DNA from: Bromus sterilis
Lineage: Eukaryota; Streptophyta; Magnoliopsida; Poales; Poaceae
NCBI GenBank assembly: GCA_950022295.1
Contig: OX465597.1
Coordinates: 124,001 to 188,000, forward strand
Length of the DNA: 64,000 nt
Direction of reading: 5' to 3'
The notes beneath the pieces are model-generated. The model was not told the DNA's origin. It saw only the letters and a list, made by a program, of their open reading frames with translations, and did not search any database. Positions 1-9,895 of the stretch are shown here, piece after piece (the first letter of the stretch is position 1; every line of letters starts with the position of its first letter). The position numbers and the translations under genes were made by a program.

Positions 1-1019
1 CCCGGATATTATTGTTGGTCCAAGCACGGAGAAAGAGGGGTTAGGCAGGAAGACAATGAAGAAGAGGAGGATGATGATAGCTATCCTATGTCCCCTGAAG
101 AATTCGGTGACACTGCAATGGAAGACAATGAAGAAGATGGAGCTCCTCGAGATGACAATGAAGAAGAACAACGGGAATCGGATGAGACCGCTGATGGTCT
201 TGGTCGGGTCATCTCTGATGCAAAGCGAGACTGTGAAACAAGAAAAAAGAAGGAGAAGTTGGAGACCATGCTAGAGGATCACAAAAAGCCCTTGTACCCA
301 AATTGCGAAGATGGCAGCACAAAGCTCGGTACCACACTGGAACTGTTGAAATGGAAGGCAGATTTTGGTTGTTCTGACACCGGATTTGAGAAGTTACTGC
401 AAATAATGAAGTCGAAGCTTCCACCGGATAACGAATTGCCCGCGACAACACACGAAGCAAAGAAGGTTATCTGCCCTCTAGGATTAGATGTGCAGAAGAT
501 ACATGCATGCATTAATGACTGCATCCTGTACCGCGGTATGTACTGCGAGTTGGTACAAGAGTATGGATAAAAGCCCGGTATGTACTGCGAGTCGGTACAA
601 GATCAGACAAGATGACCCTGGTGATGTTGAGGGAGATGAGGAGCCCCCGAGGAAGAGGGTTCCTGCTAAGGTTATGTGGTATGCTCCTATAATACCACGG
701 TTGAAACGTCTGTTCAGAAACAAGGAGCATGTCAGGTTGCTGCGATGGCACAAAGAAGACCGTAAGAAAGACGGGAAGTTGAGACACCCCGCTGATGGGT
801 CGCAGTGGAGAAAAATCGAGAGAGGCCACTCAGACTTTAAAAATGAAGAAAGAAACTTATGGTTTGGTCTAAGTACAGATGGCATGAACCCTTTTGGAGA
901 GCAGAGCTGCAGTCACAGCACCTGGCCTGTGACTCTATGTATCTACAACCTTCCTCCTTGGGTGTGCATGAAGCGGAAGTTCATCATGATGCCAGTGCTC
1001 ATTCAAGGACCGAGGCAAC
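1..1019 (+). pseudogene. TNP2-like CACTA transposase, 5' part (broken)
   Basis: The reading frame is open from base 1, so the gene starts upstream. The first residues (GYYCWSKHGE) resemble the end of the transposase-associated domain, followed by an acidic linker rich in Glu and Asp, then the start of the Transposase_21 region. The frame runs to a stop at 568-570. A near-duplicate of about 45 bp (both copies contain GGTATGTACTGCGAGT, near 535 and 579) shifts the frame there. The homologous reading then continues in another frame (RYKIRQDDPGDVEG, WYAPIIPRLKRLFRN, FGLSTDGMNPFGEQ) up to 1019. At that point a second CACTA element interrupts the gene. The product would bind TIR and subterminal repeats and catalyse transposition, but this copy cannot make it. 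Confidence 0.85.
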
Positions 1020-1035
1020 CACTACTGGAAACAGG

Positions 1036-1520
1036 TTCTTTACCGACCGCCATGGCGGTCGGCAAAGGGCACAAGGACGGTCGGCAAAGGCTTTGCCGAC
1101 CGCAAGTGGTCAGCAAAGAATTCGGCACCGATTTGGCCGGTAGAGACCTTCTTTGCCGTCTGCATCAAATCGACGGACGGTAAAGAATGTTTTCGTCGGC
1201 CCCGTAGCTCAAGCGGACGGCAAAGTATCTGGACGGCAATGCCATCCACTCGGTCCCGTTAGACATCTAACGGTAGGCTTTGCCGACTTCCTGCGGTCGG
1301 CAAAGATATAGCACCTTTTCCGACTGCTTGCTGTCGGTAAATGCCTCTGTACTCAGCCTGCTCCAATTTCTTTGCCGACTGCTCGCAGTCGGCAAAGCGA
1401 CCATATGGCGACCATATGGCTAGCCGGTGCTCCCAGGTTGTACAGCCTGTTGACACGTGGCTTCTTTGCCGACTGCCTACGGATGGCCAATGCCTTTGCC
1501 GACCGCAAGCGGTCGGCAAA
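1036..1520. repeat. Subterminal TTTGCCGAC inverted-repeat array of the nested CACTA
   Basis: TTTGCCGAC-type motifs alternate with the reverse form GTCGGCAAAG, often as close hairpins (for example 1037-1067, 1079-1105, 1370-1398 and 1494-1519). In CACTA elements, such short subterminal repeats are binding sites for the element-encoded DNA-binding protein. Motif variants (TTTACCGACC, TTTGCCGTCT) show ageing. Confidence 0.8.
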
Positions 1521-2701
1521 CTGTCCGTACTTTTCCATTTTTTGGATTTTTGAAATTCCAGCATTTTTATAAAACAGATACATATGTATATATAGAATTG
1601 CATATCACATCATTTATATGTCTGCTAGCATCACATCATATATATCGACATATCACATACACTAGCAAAGTCCATATCACATCATAGAGTCCACAGATCA
1701 CATCACAATATATGTCCATACAAGTGCACAGATCACAATGAAGCAAAAAAGACTAGCAAGTGCACATATACAAGTCCAAAGTCCGGGCACAAAGAAGCTA
1801 CAAAAGTCCATCCAAGAAGCAAGGCTGCAAAATGTAATCAAAGTGATGTTAGATATGAGAAAAAACTAAAAATTGTAGTAAACTAAGTAAATAAAGATTG
1901 GTATATATGAACTACCAAAATCATGAACGAAACTACACTAGCTAACTAAGGAGGAGGAAAATAAGATGAAGAAGGAGAAGAAAAAGTATAAGAGGAACAA
2001 AAGAAGAGAAGAAAAGGATTTGGTAAGAAGGAGAAGAAGATGAATAAGATGGACAAGATGAAGATGAAGATAAAAAAAGATGAAGAAGATGTGAAGGAGA
2101 TGAAGAAGATGAAAATGGAGAAGATGAGAAGGAGAAGGAGAAGGAGAAGATGAATGAGAAGGAGATGAAGAAAATGAAGAAGATGAGAAGGAGAAGGAGA
2201 AGATGAATGAGAAGGAGATGAAGAAGAAGAAAATGAAGAAGATGAGAATGATTGGGATAGCTAAGCTATTAATGTCTTTTTTGAGCCAACTAAGTTAAAT
2301 ATATGTCTTTTATGAGCAAAATAAAGCAATTATGGCATTTATGAGCTAACTAAGCTAACTATGTCATTGTTGAGCAAAACCAAGATAAGTTAATGTCATT
2401 TTGGAGCTAACTAAGCTAACTATGTCATTTCTAGCATTTATGAAGCTAACCATGCATTGTTTAAGATAATTAATCATTTATCAATCAAATGAACCAAAAA
2501 AATAGAGAAGAACGTACCGCATTCGACATCACGGTTGAGTATCACTAGGTTGGTTTCTCGGGCTAGGATCGGGAGAAGGGTTATGCGACGCAACTGCGGA
2601 ATTATGCTGTACCAAAGATCAATTGCAATATCTGGTTAGCATGATGAAACTAATTTGTAAGAGTGAGCAATAATGATCATTGAAATGAAAAGTACGGTTC
2701 C
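1521..2701. other. Interior of the nested CACTA: AT-rich and purine-rich filler
   Basis: No gene is seen on either strand. The part from 1580 to 1900 is AT-rich with CATATCACAT-type short repeats. From about 1950 to 2255 the plus strand is almost entirely purine (GAAGAAGATGAAGGAGA-type). From 2275 to 2470 there are imperfect repeats of roughly 60 bp built on GAGCTAACTAAGCTAACTA and TATGTCATT. Confidence 0.6.
1950..2255 (+). repeat. Purine-rich low-complexity tract
   Basis: About 300 bp composed of GAA, GGA, AAG and GATGAA words with few pyrimidines, including a near-exact internal repeat of the segment starting GATGAATGAGAAGGAGATG (near 2149 and 2203). It lies within the nested CACTA and probably grew by slippage. 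Confidence 0.75.
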
Positions 2702-3285
2702 CACAGGAGTAGGGATCATCGGCATAGGCGGAGGGGTACGACCTTGGCTCTCGAACATAGTCTGCATATTTGTTTTCGAGGAGTCAACAATATTTGTTAG
2801 TACTTAAACAAACATACACTCACGATTTGACTAATATGCACAAGTAACTTACCGCAAAGAGGTCATAGATGGCCTTGTTTGCCGCCTCATTTCGTGCCCT
2901 CTCCTCCTCTAACATCCTTCGGGTCCTCTCCTCTGCTAACGCCAGATCTTCCGCTGCCTTCCTGTCTCTCTCCGCCAATAGCTCTTGGGTTGCATGTCTC
3001 TCTTTCTCAAGAGCAGCCTACAACCACCTCATTAGAAATGTAATCATCGGTCCGCAAACAGAAGAATGTAAGATTGAAGTATGAGTCCGCATAGCTAACC
3101 TCGATGGCGAGATCAACTGGCCGCGCGCGAGTCCGTATAGCAGGAGAGGAGCTTGTTTGGCGCACCTTGATTTGAGGGAGAGTGTAAGGACAACGGATTA
3201 ACCCATCACCCATGGCAATCGCGCCATGGGGCCTCCCGCCACCAGATATCATCAACACCTCCGTGTCAATAGGCTCCTTCACCAA
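2702..3285 (-). pseudogene. Remnant 3' exons of a CACTA second gene (coiled-coil tail)
   Basis: Three minus-strand exon-like blocks fit splice consensus. The first (about 3103-3285) reads EPIDTEVLMISGGGRPHGA and ends before a GTTAGC donor. The second (about 2851-3017) begins after a TAG acceptor and encodes an Arg/Glu-rich coiled coil (KERHATQELLAERDRKAAED, continuing to NKAIYDLFA), followed by GTAAGT. The third (about 2702-2761) begins after ATGCAG with a proline-rich stretch (QGRTPPPMPMIPTPVG). This layout is typical of the C-terminal half of the non-TNP2 gene of plant CACTA elements. The 5' part has been deleted, since the right TIR lies only about 80 bp upstream. Confidence 0.65.
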
Positions 3286-3367
3286 TTATCTCTTTGCCAT
3301 CCGCCCCGATGAAACACAGACGGCAAAGAGAAAACAGATGGCAAAGAACCTGTTTCCAGTAGTGAAC

Positions 3368-5493
3368 CCGGCAACGACATTGATGTGTACCTAAGGCCAT
3401 TAGTCGATGAACTTTTGGAGCTGTGGGCCAAACCAGGTATACGCGTGGGATGAGGACAAACAGGAGGAATTTGACCTGCGAGCGTTGCTTTTCGTAACCA
3501 TCAATGATTGGCCCGCTCTTAGTAACATTTCAGGACAGCCAAAGAAGGGATACAATGCATGCACGCACTGTTTAGATAAGACTAAAGGTATATATTTGGA
3601 TAAATGTAAGAAGGTTGTGTACCTCGGGTGTCGTCAATTTCTGCCGCCCAATCATATCGTGAGAAAGAAAGGAAAGCATTTCAACGGTGAGGCAGATCAC
3701 CGGAAAAATCCTAAGCTCCCTAAAGGTGCTGATGTATTTGGTATGGTGAATGACCTAGAAGTAATCTTTGGAAAGGGTCCTGGCAGTCAATCTGTTCCGA
3801 AAGACGTCGTTACCGGACACGCGGCCATGTGGAAGAAGAAATCTATATTTTGGGAGCTACCCTATTGGGTAGACCTAGAGGTCCGTTCTTCAATCGACGT
3901 GATGCATGTGACGAAGAATCTTTGCGTGAACCTGCTAGGGTTCCTGGGCGTGTATGGGAAGTCAAAAGATACACCAGAAGCACGGGAGGACCAGCAACGT
4001 ATGAAAGACCCATACCACAGGCATACTGATAAAGGGCGTCTAAGCAGCTACGCTCTTACCAAAGCAAAGAAGGAAATCTTTTATGAATGCCTTAGAAGTA
4101 TCAAGGTCCCGGCAGGCTTCTCGTCAAATATAAAGGGAATAATAAATATGACAGAGAAAAAATTCCAGAACCTCAAGTCTCATGATTGCCACGTGATTAT
4201 GACGCAGTTGCTGCCGGTTGCATTGCGGGGGCTTCTACCAGAAAATGTTCGAGTACCCATTGTGAAGCTATGTGCATTTCTCAATGCAATATCTCAGAAG
4301 GTAATCGATCATGCAAGTCTGGAAAGGCTACAGAAGGATGTGGTCCAATGTCTCGTCAGTTTTGAGTTGGTGTTCCCCCCGTCCTTCTTCAATATTATGA
4401 CGCATCTGCTGGTTCACCTGGTCGACGAGATTGCCATTCTAGGTCCTGTATTTCTACACAATATATTCCCCTTCGAGAGGTTCATGGGAGTTTTAAAGAA
4501 ATATGTTCGTAACCGTGCAAGGCCAGAAGGAAGCATCTCCAAGGGCTATGGAACAGAGGAGGTCATTGAGTTCTGTGTTGACTTTATTCCTGACCTTAAG
4601 CCGATTGGTGTCCCTGAACCGCGCTATGAGGGGAGACTGAGTGGAAAAGGAACGCTAGGAAAGAAAGCAAAGATATTTCAGGACGGGCATTCTTTGACTC
4701 AAGCACACTACACAGTTCTACAAAGTTCTATCTTCGTCCAACCGTATATCGAGGAACACAAGAATGTTCCACGCTCCAAGTTCCCGGGGGAGGATGACCA
4801 ATGGATTCAAGTCAAACACATGGAGACTTTCGGCACTTGGTTGCAATTACGTCTCATGCATGACACCACTATTGGAAATCAACTCTACTTGCTGGCCACG
4901 ACACCGTCTGAGACTGTATTGACTTTCCAAGGGTACGAGATAAATGAGAATACATTTTACACGGTCGCCCAAGATAAGAAGAGCACCAACCAAAACAGTG
5001 GTGTCCGCTTTGATGCAACAAACGAGGATGGTACAAAGGACACATACTATGGTTACATAGATGAGATATGGGAACTTGACTATGGACCTACTTTTAAGGT
5101 CCCTTTGTTTCGGTGCAGTTGGGTCAACATGAATGTAGATGGGGTAAAGGTCGACCAGCTGTACGGAATGACAACAGTGGATCTCAAGAATCTTGGTCAC
5201 ACAGACGACCCATTCGTCCTAGCCAAAGATGTGGCTCAGGTTTTCTATGTGAACGACATGTCTTCTAGACCGAAAAAAGGAAAAACAAGGATACGAATAC
5301 ATCAGACAATGAGCCCAGGCGTCACATAGTTCTTTCAGGAAAAAGAAACATCGCGGGAATCGAGGACAAGACAGACATGTCCGAAGATTACGATAAGTTT
5401 CATGAAATTCCTCCATTCACAGTGAAAACTGACCCAACTATCCCATTAAGCATTGAAGATGCTCCGTGGTTACGGCCCAAGAAGCGATCATAA
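3368..5493 (+). pseudogene. TNP2-like CACTA transposase, 3' part (Transposase_21)
   Basis: Coding resumes directly after the target duplication and is open for about 650 codons to a TAG at 5327-5329. It carries the conserved plant Transposase_21 blocks FDLRALLFVTINDWPALSN, YNACTHCLD, RKKGKHFNGEADHR, FGKGPGSQSVPKD and IDVMHVTKNLCVNLLGFLG, then the C-terminal region with NIFPFERFMGVLKKYVRNRA. After 5300 the homologous reading moves by one frame (a single-base indel near 5270-5310) and continues about 55 codons to TAA at 5491-5493. Known role of the family: cut-and-paste transposition of CACTA elements. The frame is broken at least twice and interrupted by the nested element, so it is non-functional. 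Confidence 0.9.
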
Positions 5494-5611
5494 GCAATGT
5501 AGGAAACAAGTGATGTGTAATAATGTATTGAACCATTGGTGATTTTTTGTGTGATGTTTGCAATTAGCCAAATTTGAACATGATGCTTTCCAATTGTAGT
5601 GCTTTCCAATT

Positions 5612-8600
5612 TCAAAATGCGGTCAAAACGGGGGAGAGGGGGCATGGCCGGTGATAGCTAGGTGTGGAATCTTGCAAAACTCTTCGTAGATCTCTGATGA
5701 AATGAGTAATTGTGCAGTTGGAAATGTTTTTTTGAAAAAATAAAGAGCAATCTATCAAGCACTTGTAGTTCAAATTTCACCCCGTTCCAGCTGAATTGGC
5801 GGCAATTTGTCTTCTCAGCAGAGGTGCATAAGAAACATTTTACATAGAAACTTTTGTAAATTGTTAATAAAATATGGTCTAGTATAATACAAAAATGGGT
5901 TGGTTCAAATTGACATCAAATATTTGGTAGATCCTTCACAAAAAGACCCTACTTTCGGCACTCGGAAAATGAAAAATGGAATTTTCGTGCAACGAAAATG
6001 AAAACTTCCTTTGGCAAACTTGTTGGCCATTCAAATATACACACATATGCAAAATATGAGATCATTTGGGGAAACTATCATTTGAAATTAGCTATAACTT
6101 CGGCCATTTGGCTTGAAAGCCATGAACCTTCATACTCGATAGCCCATTTTGAGAAGACTTTTTTAATAGTTTTGCATTATTCCAAGTTTGTTGGTTTGTA
6201 TTGTTACTAGGACATAAATTAGGATGCAACGCGAAGGTTTTATATATTTTTGATTTTTTTTGAATTGTTTAAGCACCGATTTCAAAATGTGGTCAAAACG
6301 GGGGAGGGGGGCATGGCGGTGATAGCTAGGTGTGGAATCTTGCAAAACTCTTTTTAGATCTCTGATGAAATGAGTACTTGTGCACTTGGAAATGTTTTTT
6401 TGAAAAAATAAAGAGCAATCTATCAAGCACTTGTAGTTCAAATTTCACCCCGTTCCATCTGAATTGGCGGCAATTTGTCTTTTTCAGCAGAGGTGCATAA
6501 GAAACATTTTAGATAGAAACTTTTGTAAATTGTTAATAAAATATGGTCTACTATAATAAAAAAATGGGTTGGTTCAAATTGACATCAAATATTTGGTAGA
6601 TCCTTCACAAAAAGACCCTACTTTCGGCACTCGGAAAATGAAAAATGGATTTTTCGTGCAACGAAAATGAAAACTTCCTTTGGCAAACTTGTTGGCCATT
6701 CAAATATACACACATATGCAAAATATGAGATCATTTGGGGAAACTATCATTTGAAATTAGCTACAACTTCGGCCATTTGGCTTGAAAGCCATGAACCTTC
6801 ATACTCGATAGCCCATTTTGAGAAGACTTTTTTAATAGTTTTGCATTATTCCAAGTTTTTTGGTTTGTATGGTTACTAGGACATAAATTAGGATGCAACG
6901 CGAAGGTTTTATATTTTTTTGATTTTTTTTGAATTGTTTAAGCACCGATTTCAAAATGCGGTCAAAACGGGGGAGGGGGGCATGGCCGGTGATAGCTAGG
7001 TGTGGAATCTTGCAAAACTCTTTGTAGATCTCTGATGAAATGAGTACTTGTGCACTTGGAAATGTTTTTTTGAAAAAATAAAGAGCAATCTATCAAGCAC
7101 TTGTAGTTCAAATTTCACCCCGTTCCAACTGAATTGGCGGCAATTTGTCTTTTTCAGCAGAGGTGCATAAGAAACATTTTACATAGAAACTTTTGTAAAT
7201 TGTTAATAAAATATGGTCTAGTATAATACAAAAATGGGTTGGTTCAAATTGACATCAAATATTTGGTAGATCCTTCACAAAAAGACCCTACTTTCGGCAC
7301 TCGGAAAATGAAAAATGGATTTTTCGTGCAACGAAAATGAAAACTTCCTTTGTCAAACTTGTTGGCCATTCAAATATACACACATATGCAAAATATGAGA
7401 TCATTTGGGGAAAATATCATTTGAAATTAGCTATAACTTCGGCCATTTGGCTTGAAAGCCATGAACCTTCATACTCGATAGCCCATTTTGAGAAGACTTT
7501 TTTAATAGTTTTGCATTATTCCAAGTTTGTTGGTTTGTATCGTTACTAGGACATAAATTAGGATGCAACGAGAAGGTTTTATATATTTTTGATTTTTTTT
7601 GAATTGTTTAAGCACCGATTTCAAAATGTGGTCAAAACGGGGGAGGGGGGCATGGCCGGTGATAGCTAGGTGTGGAATCTTGCAAAACTCTTTTTAGATC
7701 TCTGATGAAATGAGTACTTGTGCACTTGGAAATGTTTTTTTGAAAAAATAAAGAGCAATCTATCAAGCACTTGTAGTTCAAATTTCACCCCGTTCCAACT
7801 GAATTGGCGGCAATTTGTCTTTTTCAGCAGAGGTGCATAAGAAACATTTTACATCGAAACTTTTGTAAATTGTTAATAAAATATGGTGTAGTATAATACA
7901 AAAATGGGTTGGTTCAAATTGACATCAAATATTTGGTAGATCCTTCACAAAAAGACCCTACTTTCGGCACTCGGAAAATGAAAAATGGATTTTTCGTGCA
8001 ACGAAAATGAAAACTTCCTTTGGAAAACTTGTTGGCCATTCAAATATACACACATATGCAAAATATGAGATCATTTGGGGAAACTATCATTTGAAATTAG
8101 CTATAACTTCGGCCATTTGGCTTGAAAGCCATGAACCTTCATACTCGATAGCCCATTTTGAGAAGACTTTTTTAATAGTTTTGCATTATTCCAAGTTTGT
8201 TGGTTTGTATCGTTACTAGGACATAAATTAGGATGCAACGCGAAGGTTTTATATATTTTTGATTTTTTTTGAATTGTTTAAGCACCGATTTCAAAATGTG
8301 GTCAAAACGGGGGAGGGGGCATGGCCGGTGATAGCTAGGTGTGGAATCTTGCAAAACTCTTTGTAGATCTCTGATGAAATGAGTACTTGTGCACTTGGAA
8401 ATGTTTTTTTGAAAAAATAAAGAGCAATCTATCAAGCACTTGTTGTTCAAATTTCACCCCGTTCCAACTGAATTGGCGGCAATTTGTCTTTTTCAGCAGA
8501 GGTGCATAAGAAACATTTTACATCGAAACTTTTGTAAATTGTTAATAAAATATGGTCTAGTATAACACAAAAATGGGTTGGTTCAAATTGACATCAAATA

Positions 8601-9398
8601 TTTGGTAGATCCTTCACAAAAAGACCCTACTTTCGGCACTCGGAAAATGAAAAATGGATTTTTCGTGCAACGAAAATGAAAACTTCCTTTGTCAAACTTG
8701 TTGGCCATTCAAATATACACACATATGCAAAATATGAGATCATTTGGGGAAACTATCATTTGAAATTAGCTATAACTTCGGCCATTTGGCTTGAAAGCCA
8801 TGAACCTTCATACTCGATAGCCCATTTTCAGAAGACTTTTTTAATAGTTTTGCATTATTCCAAGTTTGTTGGTTTTTATGGTTACTAGGACATAAATTAG
8901 GATGCAACGCGAAGGTTTTATATTTTTCTGATTTTTTTTGAATTGTTTAAGCACCGATTTCAAAATGCGGTCAAAACGGGGGAGGGGGGCATGGCCGGTG
9001 ATAGCTAGGTGTGGAATCTTGCAAAACTCTTTTTAGATCTCTGATGAAATGAGTACTTGTGCACTTGGAAATGTTTTTTTGAAAAAATAAAGAGCAATCT
9101 ATCAAGCACTTGTAGTTCAAATTTCACCCCGTTCCAGCTGAATTGGCGGCAATTTGTCTTTTTCAGCAGAGGTGCATAAGAAACATTTTAGATAGAAACT
9201 TTTGTAAATTGTTAATAAAATATGGTCTACTATAATAAAAAAATGGGTTGGTTCAAATTGACATCAAATATTTGGTAGATCCTTCACAAAAAGACCCTAC
9301 TTTCGGCACTCGGAAAATGAAAAATGGATTTTTCGTGCAACGAAAATGAAAACTTCCTTTGGCAAACTTGTTGGCCATTCAAATATACACACATATGC
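5612..9398. repeat. Tandem array of ~670-bp units, about 5.6 copies
   Basis: The word ATGAAAACTTCCTTTG recurs at 5998, 6667, 7337, 8007, 8676 and 9346, giving periods of 669, 670, 670, 669 and 670 bp. Units start near 5612, 6281, 6951, 7620, 8290 and 8959 with TTTCAAAATG(C/T)GGTCAAAACGGGGG, and the last is cut at about 9398. Copies differ by only scattered single-base changes and one- to few-base indels, so the array expanded or was homogenised recently compared with the decayed genes around it. Each unit holds a 70-codon open frame, but this is repeat sequence, not a gene. It lies between the two CACTA genes. A diverged version occurs at 37747-40150. Confidence 0.95.
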
Positions 9399-9679
9399 AA
9401 AAAATAAAGAGCAATCTATCAAGAACTTATAGTTGAAAAATAAAGAGCAAATATTTGAAAATGCATTTTTAATTGAAAATAGTAAAATTGTATAGTTAAA
9501 AAAATATTTTTCAAAACAAAAAATGGTTTTGGATTAGTTAATTAAATTGAAGCACTTTTGCTGTTAATTTGTTTTTCAAATTCCAAACAAAAAATCATTT
9601 TAAATTGAAACAACTAACTAATGAGAAAGAAAATAAATTTGAAAAGGGCGGGAAGTCGAAAAGCTTGCATAAAATGGGT
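9399..9679. other. AT-rich spacer after the tandem array
   Basis: The array ends in a short scrambled piece (AAATAAAGAGCAATCTATC repeated out of register near 9402), followed by AT-rich DNA. No gene is seen. If two CACTA elements abut here rather than forming one, the junction should lie in this stretch. Confidence 0.6.
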
Positions 9680-9880
9680 CACTGGTCCCGGTTGGTAGCA
9701 CCAACCGGGATCAAAGACTCAACGGTCCTGGTTGGTGCTACCAACCGGGATCGATGACCCTGGTGCGACGTGGCAGCACCACGCCCCTCCCCGCCCAGGC
9801 CAACGATCCCGGTTCGTGGCACCAAACGGGACCGTTGAGTCTTTGGTCCCGGTTGGTGCTACCAACCGGGACCAATGACC
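9680..9880. repeat. GGTCCCGGTTGGT inverted-repeat cluster
   Basis: Several copies of GGTCCCGGTTGGTGCTACC, or close variants, alternate with GGTAGCACCAACCGGGA forms (around 9686-9712, 9722-9753, 9806-9835 and 9844-9873). The same core recurs at the element's right end (15648-15800). In CACTA elements such repeats bind the regulatory protein. Here they lie just upstream of a TATA box, which suggests promoter control of gene 2. Confidence 0.8.
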
Positions 9881-9883
9881 CTT

Positions 9884-9893
9884 CCTATATACG
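9884..9893 (+). promoter_or_regulatory. TATA box of the CACTA second gene
   Basis: CCTATATACGCG lies directly after the inverted-repeat cluster and before a CT-rich leader (CTTCTTCCTCCTCCC). The position fits a core promoter. No experimental support is visible. Confidence 0.5.
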
Positions 9894-9895
9894 CG

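Larger units (their letters stand above)
1020..3364. mobile_element. Nested non-autonomous CACTA element, 2345 bp, TSD AAC
   Basis: The left end CACTACTGGAAACAGG... and the right end ...CCTGTTTCCAGTAGTG form a perfect inverted repeat of 22 bp. The 3-bp target duplication AAC lies at 1017-1019 and 3365-3367, as expected for CACTA transposition. Removing the element plus one AAC brings the interrupted TNP2 gene back into one frame, so both borders are exact. Subterminal TTTGCCGAC/GTCGGCAAAG motifs fill the left 500 bp; GACGGCAAAG/GATGGCAAAG variants sit at the right end. No transposase is present inside, only minus-strand remnant exons at the right. It is an internally deleted derivative that needed a transposase from elsewhere. 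Confidence 0.93.

Noticed and set aside
3007..3285. A single 92-codon minus-strand protein
   Set aside because: The frame reads through a GT donor into intron; splicing to the 2851-3017 block explains the family match better.
5998..8888. Five nearly identical 70-codon open frames, plus 92-codon frames on the minus strand
   Set aside because: They repeat with the 670-bp array period and show no domain; they are by-products of the tandem repeat.
5612..9398. CRISPR array or other regularly spaced prokaryotic repeat
   Set aside because: Units of 670 bp are contiguous without spacers, in a plant transposon.
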